A DNA stretch of 64,000 bases from Deinococcales bacterium (GTDB lineage: Bacteria; Deinococcota; Deinococci; Deinococcales; JAAFIG01). This document shows positions 25,480 through 34,088 of the stretch, one piece after another. Under the pieces are notes generated by a model. The model saw only the letters and a program-made list of their open reading frames with translations. It was not told where the DNA came from and ran no database searches. Positions within the stretch are counted from its first letter, which is position 1. Each line of letters opens with the position of its first letter. The position numbers and the translations under genes were made by a program. The stretch is from contig JAAFIG010000006.1 of the NCBI GenBank assembly GCA_013298595.1, positions 1 to 64,000 of the forward strand. Reading direction: 5' to 3'.

Positions 25480-26301
25480 TTAAACTTGAGTCGCTTCAAG
25501 CAGCACCCAATCGCCAAGTTGATCGCGTTTGGTCACGCTAAACCCATGATTTTGTAATGCCTCGAGTACCAGTGTTTCGCGTCCGCTCGAGGTATCCCAT
25601 GTGATGCGTTCGCCTGCGTCAGCTTGCTCTGTACCTGCCAGAATCCCTGTGAGGATTAAACGCCCGTTTGGTTGTAATGCTTGTACATATTGTGGCATCA
25701 GCATGGCGTGCAGTTCGGCAAATAAATTAGCAATCAGCAAATCAAATGGTGCAAGATGCAACGCATTCTCGAGAATGCCATCTAAGAATGTTGCTGACAC
25801 TTGGTTTTGCACTGCGTTTTCTCGAGCTACTGGCACGGTACTCGAGTCGTTATCCACCCCAAAAGCGGTTGCACCAAGTTTGGCAGCAACAATGGCAAGA
25901 ATGCCTGTGCCCGCCCCAACATCCAACACTTTTTGTTGCTCGAGATTATGGTTTTGTAGGGCAGCAATTGCCATGCGGGTGGTTTCGTGTTGTCCTGTGC
26001 CAAAAGCCAATCCTGGCTCGAGGATGATGTTCAAAGCTATGTTGTTATTCGTCTCGAGCCACGGTGGTGTGATAGTCACTTGTCCGACGGTAACGGGTTG
26101 CACACTGGCGCGGTATTTGGCAATCCAATCGGTATCATCAGCTTTTGCCCACGTGCCAGCAAAGGGTAACTCGAGTTGTTCGGCAAAATACGCAATGACG
26201 GTGTTGCCATCTTCGGTTAAACCTTGGCAACCTGCGTCCCATAAGTCTGGGGTGATGTGATCTAAATTCTCCAGAGTGCCGAGCATTCGATAAGTGAACA
26301 T
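25480..26301 (-). CDS. prmA: Ribosomal protein L11 methyltransferase
   Basis: SAM-dependent methyltransferase that trimethylates L11. Length 273. The N-terminal substrate-recognition domain (1-95) is followed by the linker FGTGQHETTRMAI (PrmA signature, about 101-113), motif I VLDVGAGTGILAIVAAKLGA (about 124-143) with FGVDND, and DLLIANLFAELH (motif IV NPP-like position, here ANLF as in PrmA). TAGAAT (26308-26313) is 6 nt from the ATG and there is no Shine-Dalgarno, so the mRNA is probably leaderless. It is a single-gene unit between rpsO and the SARP gene. Confidence 0.93.
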   Translation of the reverse strand: MFTYRMLGTLENLDHITPDLWDAGCQGLTEDGNTVIAYFAEQLELPFAGTWAKADDTDWIAKYRASVQPVTVGQVTITPPWLETNNNIALNIILEPGLAFGTGQHETTRMAIAALQNHNLEQQKVLDVGAGTGILAIVAAKLGATAFGVDNDSSTVPVARENAVQNQVSATFLDGILENALHLAPFDLLIANLFAELHAMLMPQYVQALQPNGRLILTGILAGTEQADAGERITWDTSSGRETLVLEALQNHGFSVTKRDQLGDWVLLEATQV

Positions 26302-26307
26302 GATTGC

Positions 26308-26313
26308 ATTCTA
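26308..26313 (-). promoter_or_regulatory. -10 box of a leaderless prmA transcript
   Basis: TAGAAT on the minus strand, 6 nt before the prmA ATG, same geometry as several other genes in the window. Confidence 0.5.
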
Positions 26314-26337
26314 ACGGGCAAAGACTCGAGGAATGAA

Positions 26338-26365
26338 AAAAGGCAAACCAATTGGTTTGCCTTTT
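26338..26365 (-). terminator. Perfect palindromic terminator downstream of rpsO
   Basis: A 28-bp perfect inverted repeat centred at 26351/26352 (CCAATTGG core, GGCAAA arms) with A and T runs at the ends. It lies after the 23-bp repeat array that follows the rpsO stop, and could act in both directions. Confidence 0.85.
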
Positions 26366-26370
26366 AAAAC

Positions 26371-26462
26371 TACTGTGTTGCTTTAACAGCGCATACTGTG
26401 TTGCTTTAACAGCGCATACTGTGTTGCTTTAACAGCGCATACCGTGTTGCTTTAGCGGCGCA
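26371..26462. repeat. Four 23-bp tandem repeats running out of the rpsO 3' end
   Basis: Units at 26371, 26394 and 26417 are identical. The fourth, at 26440-26462, differs at three positions and contains the rpsO stop codon and last codons. The array therefore looks like slippage copies of the rpsO end spreading into the 3' UTR, in front of the terminator. There are no spacers, so it is not CRISPR. Confidence 0.92.
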
Positions 26463-26721
26463 AGCCGAGGCGTTCGATCAGCTTTTTGTATGCTTCTGGG
26501 TTGTTTTCGCGCATATAGCGTGACAGACGGTTACGTTGACCAACCAAGAGTTGCAAACCGCGTTGACCGTGCTTGTCTTTTTTGTTGCCAGTTAAGTGGC
26601 TGGACAAGTTGTTGATACGGTGGGTGAGAATGGCAATTTGCACTTGGGTGCTGCCAGTATCGCCTTCAAATGTGGCGTAATCTTTGATGGCTTTGGCTTT
26701 TTCTGCTGCTGAAAATGACAT
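26452..26721 (-). CDS. rpsO: 30S ribosomal protein S15
   Basis: Small-subunit protein of 89 residues that binds the central domain of 16S rRNA. The typical sequence runs from [23 protein letters not shown] through [17 protein letters not shown] and the [15 protein letters not shown]-binding helix to a C-terminal [12 protein letters not shown] 26721 is preceded by GAGGT; an upstream reading adds 15 residues not found in S15. The neighbour pnp, common elsewhere, is not adjacent. I noticed no CTCGAG site. The 3' end seeds the 23-bp repeat array. Confidence 0.97.
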   Translation of the reverse strand: MSFSAAEKAKAIKDYATFEGDTGSTQVQIAILTHRINNLSSHLTGNKKDKHGQRGLQLLVGQRNRLSRYMRENNPEAYKKLIERLGLRR

Positions 26722-26822
26722 GATGTTACCTCTTATTTTATAAAGTCCGGCAAGCTCGAGCCACACAAAATCCGTGTACCCTTACTCCCGCGAGGCAGAA
26801 CCGTATCACACAAATGCAGTTT

Positions 26823-28853
26823 TCACAAGGGCTTCTCGAGTAAGGTTAAGCCAATTAAGGTTGGATTGCTTTGCAGCCCTGCACTTTCGATGGTTAAGCG
26901 CCTAATCTCGAGGTCTGGTTTGGGGTTCTTCCAGGTAAAAACCACGAGGTTAATGGCTAATCCATCCTTGGTGGTGCTTTGCCAAACAGGGTCAAAAATC
27001 GTAGTTTTGACCAGCGGTTCTGTCCAAGCCGAGATATTCCGCCCATACTCGAGTGGAATATTAACAGTGCTGCCATCGGTATATTCGACAATATACGCCC
27101 CAATTTTGGTACGAGGTGTGGTTAATGGTGATAACCAACCAGCCGTATGCAAACACGCAAAACTGGCAGCCTTGGTGCCAAGCTCGAGGCTAACCCGTGC
27201 TGGCAGATCTTGAGCTGTACTACGAGCGCCTTTGAGCATGATGCTGCTGCTAATGTCGAAAGCATAGCCGCCAAGCCGTACATTCGATCCTGTGGGCAAT
27301 GAGGATAAATCCACGCCACTGCCTTTTTGAATCCACCCTGTTTCATTTGTATCGGTTAAGGCTCGAGTGGCAAGACTGCTTAAATTGACCAATGTGCCAG
27401 GAATTGGTGCGATTTTAGCAGGGAAACGCGCATCTCGGTACCGAGCCGCTGCATCAGATGGGCCAGGGCTACTTGGATTCCAAAACGCATTACCCGCACT
27501 AACATAAGCTATCCCCTGCTCGACCTGACCGTCCAACATTGTGACATTACCAAAATACCCACTCCAACGGGTTTGAATCGCTCCAAAAGCACCAACTCGA
27601 GCCACCGCATTTGCCATTGTTTCGGGGTTTTGGGCAGCAAACCAACTCGAGCCAAGGGTACGAAAACCTTGTTTTTGAATGTAGTCCAGCATTGGATAAT
27701 CCGCTGCTGGACTGTAATTCCAGTAGGTAATCACAATATCTTTAGGCAGTAATGGCAAAATCTGATCGCGGTACGATTCTGTAGCAGCCACATCGTGCCA
27801 AATCATCGTGCCAACCCCGAGTTGTTTGAGGTGCGAATACAAACGCACTGCGTGATCGGCAAAGAGTTTAGGTAAACCCAGCGCAATCCCATCAGCTCGA
27901 GCGGGAAAACGATCCCGAGCTGCCACTTCATCATGTCCAATATGCACAAATTCTGGTTTGAACACATCCACAGCTTCGGACAGCACAGGTAAGATAATTT
28001 TGTAAACCTTTTCATCCAAGGTGTTATAGGCATATGGGTCTTTGGAATCTGGGTCTTGCATCAAATCCCGATTTTGGTTGTTATAAAAAAACCATTGAGC
28101 ATGACCGGGTGTTTCGATTAACGGAATTGCTTTCATACCGTAAGTGCGAATTAACTCGGCAACACGGCGTGCCTCATCCTTAGTAGCACCATTTGGATGC
28201 CACATATTTTGCGTACTATCCCAACGCACATAATTACACATCACCAGAACACTCGAGAATTTGAGTTTTGCTAATAATGGAATGATAATGTCATTCACAC
28301 CTTGACTAGCATTATCCAGATAAATCATGGCGACCCGATTTTGCAAAGCAGGAAAATCGGCAATCTGAGCAAACCGAAACCCATCCTTAACCAGTAACTG
28401 CCGTAAACTCTGGGCACCACGATACGCACCTAAAGCATCAAAACCAACCAGCACCGCTCCCGTTGCATCCACCCACAAGGCATACCCCTCAGCTCGAGTG
28501 GGCAACAAACCCTTGGCTGTAGCAAACGCCTTTAATTCTGCATTCTCGAGCGTACCAATACGAATTTGTTTAGTTGCTGCACCCACAGGCAAAATTACAA
28601 AACCACGTTGCACCAACTCGGCATTGATATCTCGAGCCGCCCACGTGAATTCCTGAGCTGCCCCCTCGAGTTTAATACTCAGCCCAGCCAATGGTAAAAC
28701 CCCTGTCTCGAGTACAATTTTTTGAGGATTCGGCAAGATACTTGGATGAGGATTCCCCTGAAACGCATCTAGCACACGCTGCATGGGTAAATTTTGCGCC
28801 GCAGCACTCGAGCAGAAGAATACGAGGAGAAGCAAAACAATTCGATATGTCAT
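26823..28853 (-). CDS. Secreted glycoside hydrolase family 20 (beta-N-acetylhexosaminidase-like)
   Basis: Protein of 676 residues from ATG 28853, chosen because it opens a signal peptide (MTYRIVLLLLVFFCSSAAAQ). Upstream in-frame starts add unrelated residues, and no clear Shine-Dalgarno marks any. A GH20b-like N-terminal alpha/beta domain (about 35-160) precedes the TIM barrel (about 170-480). The catalytic Asp-Glu pair is in FVHIGHDEV (about 303-311; the usual form is HxGGDE, here His replaces one Gly). IPLIETPGHAQW and the WHDVA segment line the pocket. The C-terminal about 170 residues are beta-rich, possibly carbohydrate-binding. Probable role: removal of GlcNAc/GalNAc from chitin oligomers, peptidoglycan or glycoproteins. 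Confidence 0.87.
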   Translation of the reverse strand: MTYRIVLLLLVFFCSSAAAQNLPMQRVLDAFQGNPHPSILPNPQKIVLETGVLPLAGLSIKLEGAAQEFTWAARDINAELVQRGFVILPVGAATKQIRIGTLENAELKAFATAKGLLPTRAEGYALWVDATGAVLVGFDALGAYRGAQSLRQLLVKDGFRFAQIADFPALQNRVAMIYLDNASQGVNDIIIPLLAKLKFSSVLVMCNYVRWDSTQNMWHPNGATKDEARRVAELIRTYGMKAIPLIETPGHAQWFFYNNQNRDLMQDPDSKDPYAYNTLDEKVYKIILPVLSEAVDVFKPEFVHIGHDEVAARDRFPARADGIALGLPKLFADHAVRLYSHLKQLGVGTMIWHDVAATESYRDQILPLLPKDIVITYWNYSPAADYPMLDYIQKQGFRTLGSSWFAAQNPETMANAVARVGAFGAIQTRWSGYFGNVTMLDGQVEQGIAYVSAGNAFWNPSSPGPSDAAARYRDARFPAKIAPIPGTLVNLSSLATRALTDTNETGWIQKGSGVDLSSLPTGSNVRLGGYAFDISSSIMLKGARSTAQDLPARVSLELGTKAASFACLHTAGWLSPLTTPRTKIGAYIVEYTDGSTVNIPLEYGRNISAWTEPLVKTTIFDPVWQSTTKDGLAINLVVFTWKNPKPDLEIRRLTIESAGLQSNPTLIGLTLLEKPL

Positions 28854-28947
28854 AAGTGCAAAAAGCATAGAAGGCAAAGATGAGACTTCAGCAATCAACG
28901 TGAAAAAAGCAACTTTTTTGTTATTGATCTCGTAAAGTGTACTCGAG

Positions 28948-29475
28948 ATGAAGACTTGTCCATTTTGCAACTCGAGTACACCTGAGAATGCTATTCGTTG
29001 TCCTACTTGTGATAAAGAGTTATCTCTTATCCTGTACCAAGGAGAACATGGTGTTATCACAACGACGGAGTTACAACTTACAACTCCTGATTACTTCTTT
29101 CGATCTCAATTTCGCTGCCATATCACAGACATTGCTGCGATTGAAGTTACAAATAATTTTTGGCGCGGTAAAAATTACTCATATCAATCAGTCATAGATT
29201 GCATTTTGGGTATTATTTTCTTTGGACTTTTTATTGCCTCACAGAGTCGAATCATTACAAGAATAGACTTTGTTTACTTACCAATTGGCATTTTTAGTCT
29301 AAGCAAAGGCATTATCGGACTTTGGAATTTAACCCGCACAGATGTTTACTTTGTTATAGCTAATATCAAACCAAGCGCCAAAAAATCACGCCGCATCATC
29401 ACCATTTGTGATGAGTTTGAACCCACACAAGCACAAGCCATTGCAGACCGAATCCGCACTCATATCACACCTTAA
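28948..29475 (+). CDS. Zinc-ribbon membrane protein of unknown function
   Basis: Protein of 175 residues. An N-terminal zinc ribbon (CPFC at 4-7, CPTC at 18-21) leads to a beta-rich segment starting HGVITTTELQL, which resembles the small domain of DUF6232-type proteins. Two membrane helices follow (about 84-100 and 110-126) in a hairpin. The C-terminal tail (CDEFEPTQAQAIADRIRTHI) ends in an amphipathic helix typical of PH-like or DUF6232 domains. Divergent from the GH20 gene (94 bp apart), and convergent with the sugar operon, overlapping it by 4 bp. It contains a single CTCGAG near its start, whereas the surrounding genes are rich in them. Confidence 0.62.
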   Translation: MKTCPFCNSSTPENAIRCPTCDKELSLILYQGEHGVITTTELQLTTPDYFFRSQFRCHITDIAAIEVTNNFWRGKNYSYQSVIDCILGIIFFGLFIASQSRIITRIDFVYLPIGIFSLSKGIIGLWNLTRTDVYFVIANIKPSAKKSRRIITICDEFEPTQAQAIADRIRTHITP

Positions 29476-30152
29476 AGCAATCTCGAGTAATCCTCAACTA
29501 GCAAACGCACGGGGGCAACATCTTCTTCGATACTTGGAAACCTACCCACGGGTTCTAGAAAATGGTTATCGGTGTGGTCATCGTTGACAGTGGATACCTC
29601 GCCGACCAGCACAGGGGCTTTCTTGGCTTTGAACTGGTGGTACTGCAATGGTTGCAAAGTAATGCTTTGCCCTGGCTCGAGCAGAATACTGCCACCAGCG
29701 GGAACAGTATGCCAAAGTCCATCGCAGTTGACTCGAATATCGGCATTGGTAATTTGATAATTGTCATCAGCTTGGTACAAAGTAATCTCGAGTTGTCCTC
29801 CGCCTCGGTTGATGATGTCTTCAGTTTTACGATAATGAAAGTGATGCAAAACCAGTTGCTCGGGTTGGCAGAGCAGAACTTTTTCGCAGTACACCTGACC
29901 ATGCCCAGCGGCTAATTCCTCGAGTGTGCCGTTGCGAATGGTAAACAGCAGTACACCTTTTTGCGCGTACTGCCCTAAGCCAAAATCGGTGATGTCCCAA
30001 CCCAAATTGCGATCTTTGATTTGTTGCGCTGCCGTGCCAAGGCGTTGCCAATCGGAGAGTGTCCAATGGGCAAAAGGTGGTAAGTAAAAACCAAATTGAT
30101 GAATGAACGCATCTGCCTCGAGAATCAATTGATTAATTTCGGAGCGTTTCAT
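29472..30152 (-). CDS. D-lyxose/D-mannose-type sugar isomerase (cupin)
   Basis: Aldose-ketose isomerase of 226 residues of the D-lyxose isomerase cupin family, normal length. It starts MKRSEINQLILEADAFI and has GWDITDFGLG, the metal-binding cluster LVLHHFHYRKTEDIINRGGG (His, His, Lys, Glu ligands and contacts) and a later His in LQPLQYHQFKA, followed by VGEVSTVNDDHTDN. Known members convert D-lyxose to D-xylulose and D-mannose to D-fructose. ATG 30152 overlaps the kinase stop by 4 bp, the last gene of a four-gene operon. A longer in-frame start lies inside the kinase gene and is rejected. Confidence 0.88.
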   Translation of the reverse strand: MKRSEINQLILEADAFIHQFGFYLPPFAHWTLSDWQRLGTAAQQIKDRNLGWDITDFGLGQYAQKGVLLFTIRNGTLEELAAGHGQVYCEKVLLCQPEQLVLHHFHYRKTEDIINRGGGQLEITLYQADDNYQITNADIRVNCDGLWHTVPAGGSILLEPGQSITLQPLQYHQFKAKKAPVLVGEVSTVNDDHTDNHFLEPVGRFPSIEEDVAPVRLLVEDYSRLL

Positions 30153-31108
30153 GATTTTTCCTTGACTGTGTCTGCCATTTGCTCGAGATTTGCCCAATCC
30201 GTTATGCCTGTCATAGCACCAATGGCTTGTACGCACATCGCTCCTGCGGCATTACCAAGTTGCCCGCAGCGTAATAAATTTTGGTTACGTAAAAACCCTG
30301 CCAGAAAACCGGCAATGAACGCATCGCCTGAACCAGTGCCATCCACGGCTTGTACAGGCAGACTCTCGAGCCGATGCGTTTGCCCTTGGCGATAGCAGAT
30401 CAGCGACCCTGCTTCTCCTATTTTTAGGGCAACAATCTTTTGCACTCCCATTTCAAACAATGCTTTAGCAATCTCAAGTGGTTCGCTTTGCCCTGTGATC
30501 TGAGCAGCATCGTGGATCGATGGGCAGAAAATATCGGTGTAAGGCAGCACATTTTTGATCCGTGACCATTGCCCCGTGGCATCCCAAACATTATCGAGCG
30601 ATGTTGTAAAACCCAATTTTTTTGCTCGAGCAAACAGTTCTTTGGCGGGTTCACCATTGGGATTATCCATCTTGGTGAGCGCATAAAACCCTGCAAGGTG
30701 CAACAATCGCGCCCCTCGAGCTTGTAATGCCTCGAGGGGTACATCTTCTGGGCAGAGGTTAGCATTTGCACCGATAGCATGCAGAAAAGTGCGTTCACCT
30801 GTTTCGTCCACCAGCACTTGTGTCGCCGATGTTCGGGCGTTTGCATCGCGGATAAAATGACTTTCTGCGCCGTGTCTTGTTGTTTCGCTAACCAAAAAAT
30901 CGCCAAAACCATCCGCGCCAATCCGACCAATCACAGCGGTTGGCACAGCAAATCTTGCCAGTGCATACCCAGTGCTGGCAGCACTTCCACCTGAGCAAAG
31001 CAGAATTTCATCGACCAACGCCAATTTGCCCTTTTCGGGTGTGCCAATCACCACTCGAGCGATTGCATCGGCAACAACAATCCCCACAGAGACTGCCTCG
31101 AGTTTCAT
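30149..31108 (-). CDS. PfkB-family carbohydrate kinase
   Basis: Ribokinase-like sugar kinase of 319 residues. Signatures: GGSAASTGYALARF (first PfkB motif region, about 39-52), IGADGFGDFL, and the second motif AVDGTGSGDAFIAGFLAGFLR with the catalytic Asp in GSGD (about 255-275). The middle FYALTKMDN and LDNVWDATGQW segments give no substrate clue. Ketose phosphorylation after the isomerase step is the obvious role in this operon. The stop and start codons overlap neighbours by 4 bp on both sides. Confidence 0.88.
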   Translation of the reverse strand: MKLEAVSVGIVVADAIARVVIGTPEKGKLALVDEILLCSGGSAASTGYALARFAVPTAVIGRIGADGFGDFLVSETTRHGAESHFIRDANARTSATQVLVDETGERTFLHAIGANANLCPEDVPLEALQARGARLLHLAGFYALTKMDNPNGEPAKELFARAKKLGFTTSLDNVWDATGQWSRIKNVLPYTDIFCPSIHDAAQITGQSEPLEIAKALFEMGVQKIVALKIGEAGSLICYRQGQTHRLESLPVQAVDGTGSGDAFIAGFLAGFLRNQNLLRCGQLGNAAGAMCVQAIGAMTGITDWANLEQMADTVKEKS

Positions 31109-32235
31109 AGTTGTACCACACGCCGATTTTTTTGTGACTCGAGTGCAGCGGTAAATAATTTGTGACTAAAAGCGGCTTCGCTGGGCGTAGCACATTGAAA
31201 TTTTGGTGTGCTACCACTGGCTTCATCGCAAAAAGCTGCCCACATTTGCAGGATCGCATCGGAAAAACCAAATTCAAAAATACCACCTGTAATACTTGGG
31301 TACGCACTTTCTGAACCCGTATCAAGTTCATGCCAAGCCTGTGCTGCCCCACTCGAGTAAGGCAATGTTCGCAGGGTCTTTGGGTACTTGGTCGAAAACT
31401 CGGCACTAAATTCTGTGCCGTAAATACGAATAAACCACGTGTTGGTTTGGCTCGGTGCGATGCGTTTCATACTCAGATTCATTGGGAATTCGTACCCATT
31501 ATGTTCGACAGCACAGAGCAAAGAAGCATTATCCCATGTCTCGCACGGTACAAGTTTGCCGCTGGCATCAGGGCGCTGGGTCACCACATTCGATAGCACG
31601 GCACGCACATCTCGAGGCAACCAACCAAAACGACTTGGTAAATGCGTGACATGAAAACCAAGATCACCCATAACACCATACTCGCCATTGATCGCCACCA
31701 TCCGCTTCCAATTAATCGGTTTATTGGCATCCAAATCCGAGCTATGCCAAAACCCCGCTTCAACCTCGAGAATCCGTCCAAAACGCTTTTCTTGCACAAA
31801 TTGAACGATTTTTTGGGCTGCTGGAAAAAATGGAAATTCACTCGAGCAACGCACCAACACATGCGGATTCGCGGCAATGGCTGCGTTGATCTGAGCATTC
31901 GCTGCTGCATCGATACCAAAGGGTTTTTCGCCCAGCAAATGCTTACCCGCCTGAATAATATCCACATAGAGTTGCCCGTGTAGGTTGTGCGGCACAGCAC
32001 AATAGACTGCATCTATTTCGGGGTTCTCGAGCATATCTTGGTAATTGCTGCTGGCAAAACGCACTGTTGGTACACGGTCTTGAAACCATTGCATCAGCGC
32101 AGGATTGGTGTCACACACGGCAATAATCTCTGGGCGCACATCCAAATTGGTCAGGTGCAACCACCGCGCAGCCGCGCTGGCAAATTCGCGTCCCATCAAA
32201 CCACAACCAATTAAAGCAAAACGCAGTGTTTTCAC
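31105..32235 (-). CDS. Gfo/Idh/MocA family oxidoreductase
   Basis: NAD(P)-dependent dehydrogenase of 376 residues. The N-terminal Rossmann motif is IGCGLMGREFASAAA (about 8-22). The family signature GEKPFGID (EKP, about 98-105) gives the catalytic lysine. The C-terminal domain carries ARWLxxLDV-type residues and GVMGDLGFHVTHLPSRFG with the conserved Asp-x-x-x-His. It probably oxidises or reduces a sugar or cyclitol upstream of the isomerase-kinase-aldolase steps. The second gene of the operon, it overlaps both neighbours by 4 bp. Confidence 0.88.
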   Translation of the reverse strand: MKTLRFALIGCGLMGREFASAAARWLHLTNLDVRPEIIAVCDTNPALMQWFQDRVPTVRFASSNYQDMLENPEIDAVYCAVPHNLHGQLYVDIIQAGKHLLGEKPFGIDAAANAQINAAIAANPHVLVRCSSEFPFFPAAQKIVQFVQEKRFGRILEVEAGFWHSSDLDANKPINWKRMVAINGEYGVMGDLGFHVTHLPSRFGWLPRDVRAVLSNVVTQRPDASGKLVPCETWDNASLLCAVEHNGYEFPMNLSMKRIAPSQTNTWFIRIYGTEFSAEFSTKYPKTLRTLPYSSGAAQAWHELDTGSESAYPSITGGIFEFGFSDAILQMWAAFCDEASGSTPKFQCATPSEAAFSHKLFTAALESQKNRRVVQL

Positions 32236-33062
32236 GAGATCAACCTCAGTGCATCTTCGGGTAAAGCATTCTCGTGCACCACACTCATCAATGCTTTGGT
32301 CATACCGCTGGGGTTCGGGTGTTGCACCACGTTGCGCCCATACACAATGCCTTTTGCGCCTTGCTGCATCACAGTATACGTTCGATCGAGAATCGTGCGA
32401 TCATCCACACGCCCACCACCTCGAACTAACACAGGTTTACCTGCTGCCACTTCAATCACTTTATGGTAATCCTCGAGATTATCCGATGGGTCAGCTTTGA
32501 TGATATCGGCACCAAGTTCAATGGCTTGACGCACCAAAGGCACAATTTTTTGAATGTCACCATCCACCATATACCCACCCGCTTGGCTGTTATCCTGCAT
32601 CACCAGTGGTTCTATCATCAGCGGAAAACCATAACGCTCGGCAAGTGGTTTGAGTTTATTGATATTACGAATACATGCCAAATGCACCTCGGGTTGATTG
32701 GGTAAAAAAAACAAATTCACCACAATACAAGCCGCATCCAAACGAATCGCTTGCTCGAGTGGTGCTTCAATGATTTCTGAAAATAACGCTCGAGGTAAAA
32801 CACTGCCGTACACATTCGCAATATCGGTACGAAGTACCAAAGCAGGTTTATGCTTGCCAGCTATTTGTTGCAACAAACCTGCCTGACCAACCGAAAGTTG
32901 CACGGCATCAGGGTTAGCTGCCACTACAGTCTGCACAGCTTTGGGCATATCTTCAATACCCGATAAGAAACTGGGTTCACCAAAAAAACCATGATCTATT
33001 GCCACATCAAAACACTTCCCATCAGCGGCAAATAAACGATGCAAACGCGGTTCAATACTCAT
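32232..33062 (-). CDS. Class I aldolase (DeoC/LacD/FbaB-like TIM barrel)
   Basis: Aldolase of 276 residues. FDVAIDHGFFGEPSF resembles the DhnA/FbaB start (AxDHG). GADIIKADPSDN contains the Schiff-base lysine (about 189-196, position of the IIK(V/A) lysine), and KPVLVRGGGRVDDRTILDRTYTVMQQGAKGIVYGRNVVQHPNP carries the phosphate-binding GG and GR(N)xxQ elements (written here in parts). It is probably the final C-C cleavage of a phosphorylated ketose. AAGGAG 6 nt before the ATG and TACAAT/ATTGAA-like promoter elements at 33091-33120 mark it as the first gene of the operon. There is no sugar transporter in the operon. Confidence 0.82.
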   Translation of the reverse strand: MSIEPRLHRLFAADGKCFDVAIDHGFFGEPSFLSGIEDMPKAVQTVVAANPDAVQLSVGQAGLLQQIAGKHKPALVLRTDIANVYGSVLPRALFSEIIEAPLEQAIRLDAACIVVNLFFLPNQPEVHLACIRNINKLKPLAERYGFPLMIEPLVMQDNSQAGGYMVDGDIQKIVPLVRQAIELGADIIKADPSDNLEDYHKVIEVAAGKPVLVRGGGRVDDRTILDRTYTVMQQGAKGIVYGRNVVQHPNPSGMTKALMSVVHENALPEDALRLIS

Positions 33063-33090
33063 GCAGACTCCTTGTTGTTATAGAAGCCTT

Positions 33091-33120
33091 ATTGTAACGC
33101 TTTTAGTCTCGAGAATTGAA
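33091..33120 (-). promoter_or_regulatory. Candidate promoter of the sugar operon
   Basis: On the minus strand, TTCAAT and TACAAT are separated by 18 bp, 29 nt upstream of the aldolase ATG. The -35 is weak (4 of 6). No regulator gene for the operon is adjacent except the divergent AraC gene 214 bp away. Confidence 0.4.
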
Positions 33121-33275
33121 TGGGTTGAATACGGTACTGACAATAAAAGTGGGTGCTGTGGTAGCATCAAGAGAAGAGATTTGAGTGATCCAGTTTGCAT
33201 ACGGACACTACAAAAGTGAGTTATTGGTATTAGCACCCGATGTGGCAAATACATTGTTGTAAATAAAGAAAAGCT

Positions 33276-34016
33276 ATGTACAATCCAATCCCAGATGGTA
33301 TCGAAAAAACAGTTCGATCTGTACGATATACAGAAGCGAAGCCGCCGAGTGATTTATCCAGATTGGTCCATTGTTTTTGGGAACTCAAAACAGAGCATGT
33401 TCTATCCGACGATTTTTGTTTGCATGCTTTACCCGATGCTTGTGTGAATATCTTATTTAACCAAGCAGATACAACAATAGCAGGGGTTACAGCGCTACAG
33501 ACCACTTACGAAGTGCTGAATCTTGGCAAAACGTTTCATTATGTTGGTATTCAGTTTTTTCCTGGCGTATGGCAAGGCAACCGAGAAGAAATTTTTGATC
33601 GTTATGTAGGAACACCGTACCTCGGTCAACTACCGCTGATAGAAACCAGTAACAAACTTGCCAAACTGAATTTCTTAGCTAAACAAGCAGTCTTATCAGA
33701 ATTGGTTCAGTGGCTTATTGAAAAAAAATTGGTGGTGACCAACGTTATCACTGAAAAAATCCTGAACAATATTGATGATATTCATACTGTGGCTGACATG
33801 TCAGCCTTGACAGGGATGTCTGCACGCCAACTGCAACGAATACTTAAACAAACAACAGGATTTTCACCACACGATTTACTTAAAGTCTTGCGTTTGCAAA
33901 AAACATTTAAGCAACATTATTTAGAAGCCTATTCCGACCAATCGCATTTTATTCACTCATTTCGCAAAATTATGGGCTACACACCTGCACGATTTACCGA
34001 CAAATTTGATGTCTGA
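33276..34016 (+). CDS. AraC-family transcriptional regulator
   Basis: Protein of 246 residues. The N-terminal sensor domain is of the DUF6597 type (FWELKTEH, ALPDACVNILF, YVGIQFFPGVW). The C-terminal double HTH lies at about 165-246: VADMSALTGMSARQLQRILKQTTGFSP (first HTH) and YSDQSHFIHSFRKIMGYTPARF (AraC signature). This architecture is typical of one-component regulators. It contains no CTCGAG site, while flanking regions are rich, so it may be a recent arrival. It could regulate the divergent sugar operon or the downstream VOC gene (72 bp away). Confidence 0.9.
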   Translation: MYNPIPDGIEKTVRSVRYTEAKPPSDLSRLVHCFWELKTEHVLSDDFCLHALPDACVNILFNQADTTIAGVTALQTTYEVLNLGKTFHYVGIQFFPGVWQGNREEIFDRYVGTPYLGQLPLIETSNKLAKLNFLAKQAVLSELVQWLIEKKLVVTNVITEKILNNIDDIHTVADMSALTGMSARQLQRILKQTTGFSPHDLLKVLRLQKTFKQHYLEAYSDQSHFIHSFRKIMGYTPARFTDKFDV

Positions 34017-34088
34017 TTTATACAATACGCACAACATACGGCTGGCTACACTAGGCGGAGGTGAAATACAAAAAGGAGAAGAAATAGT

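Noticed and set aside
26371-26462. Possible CRISPR or iteron array (23-bp repeats)
   Set aside because: No spacers; the last copy contains the rpsO stop, so it is a duplication of the gene end. No replication gene is nearby.
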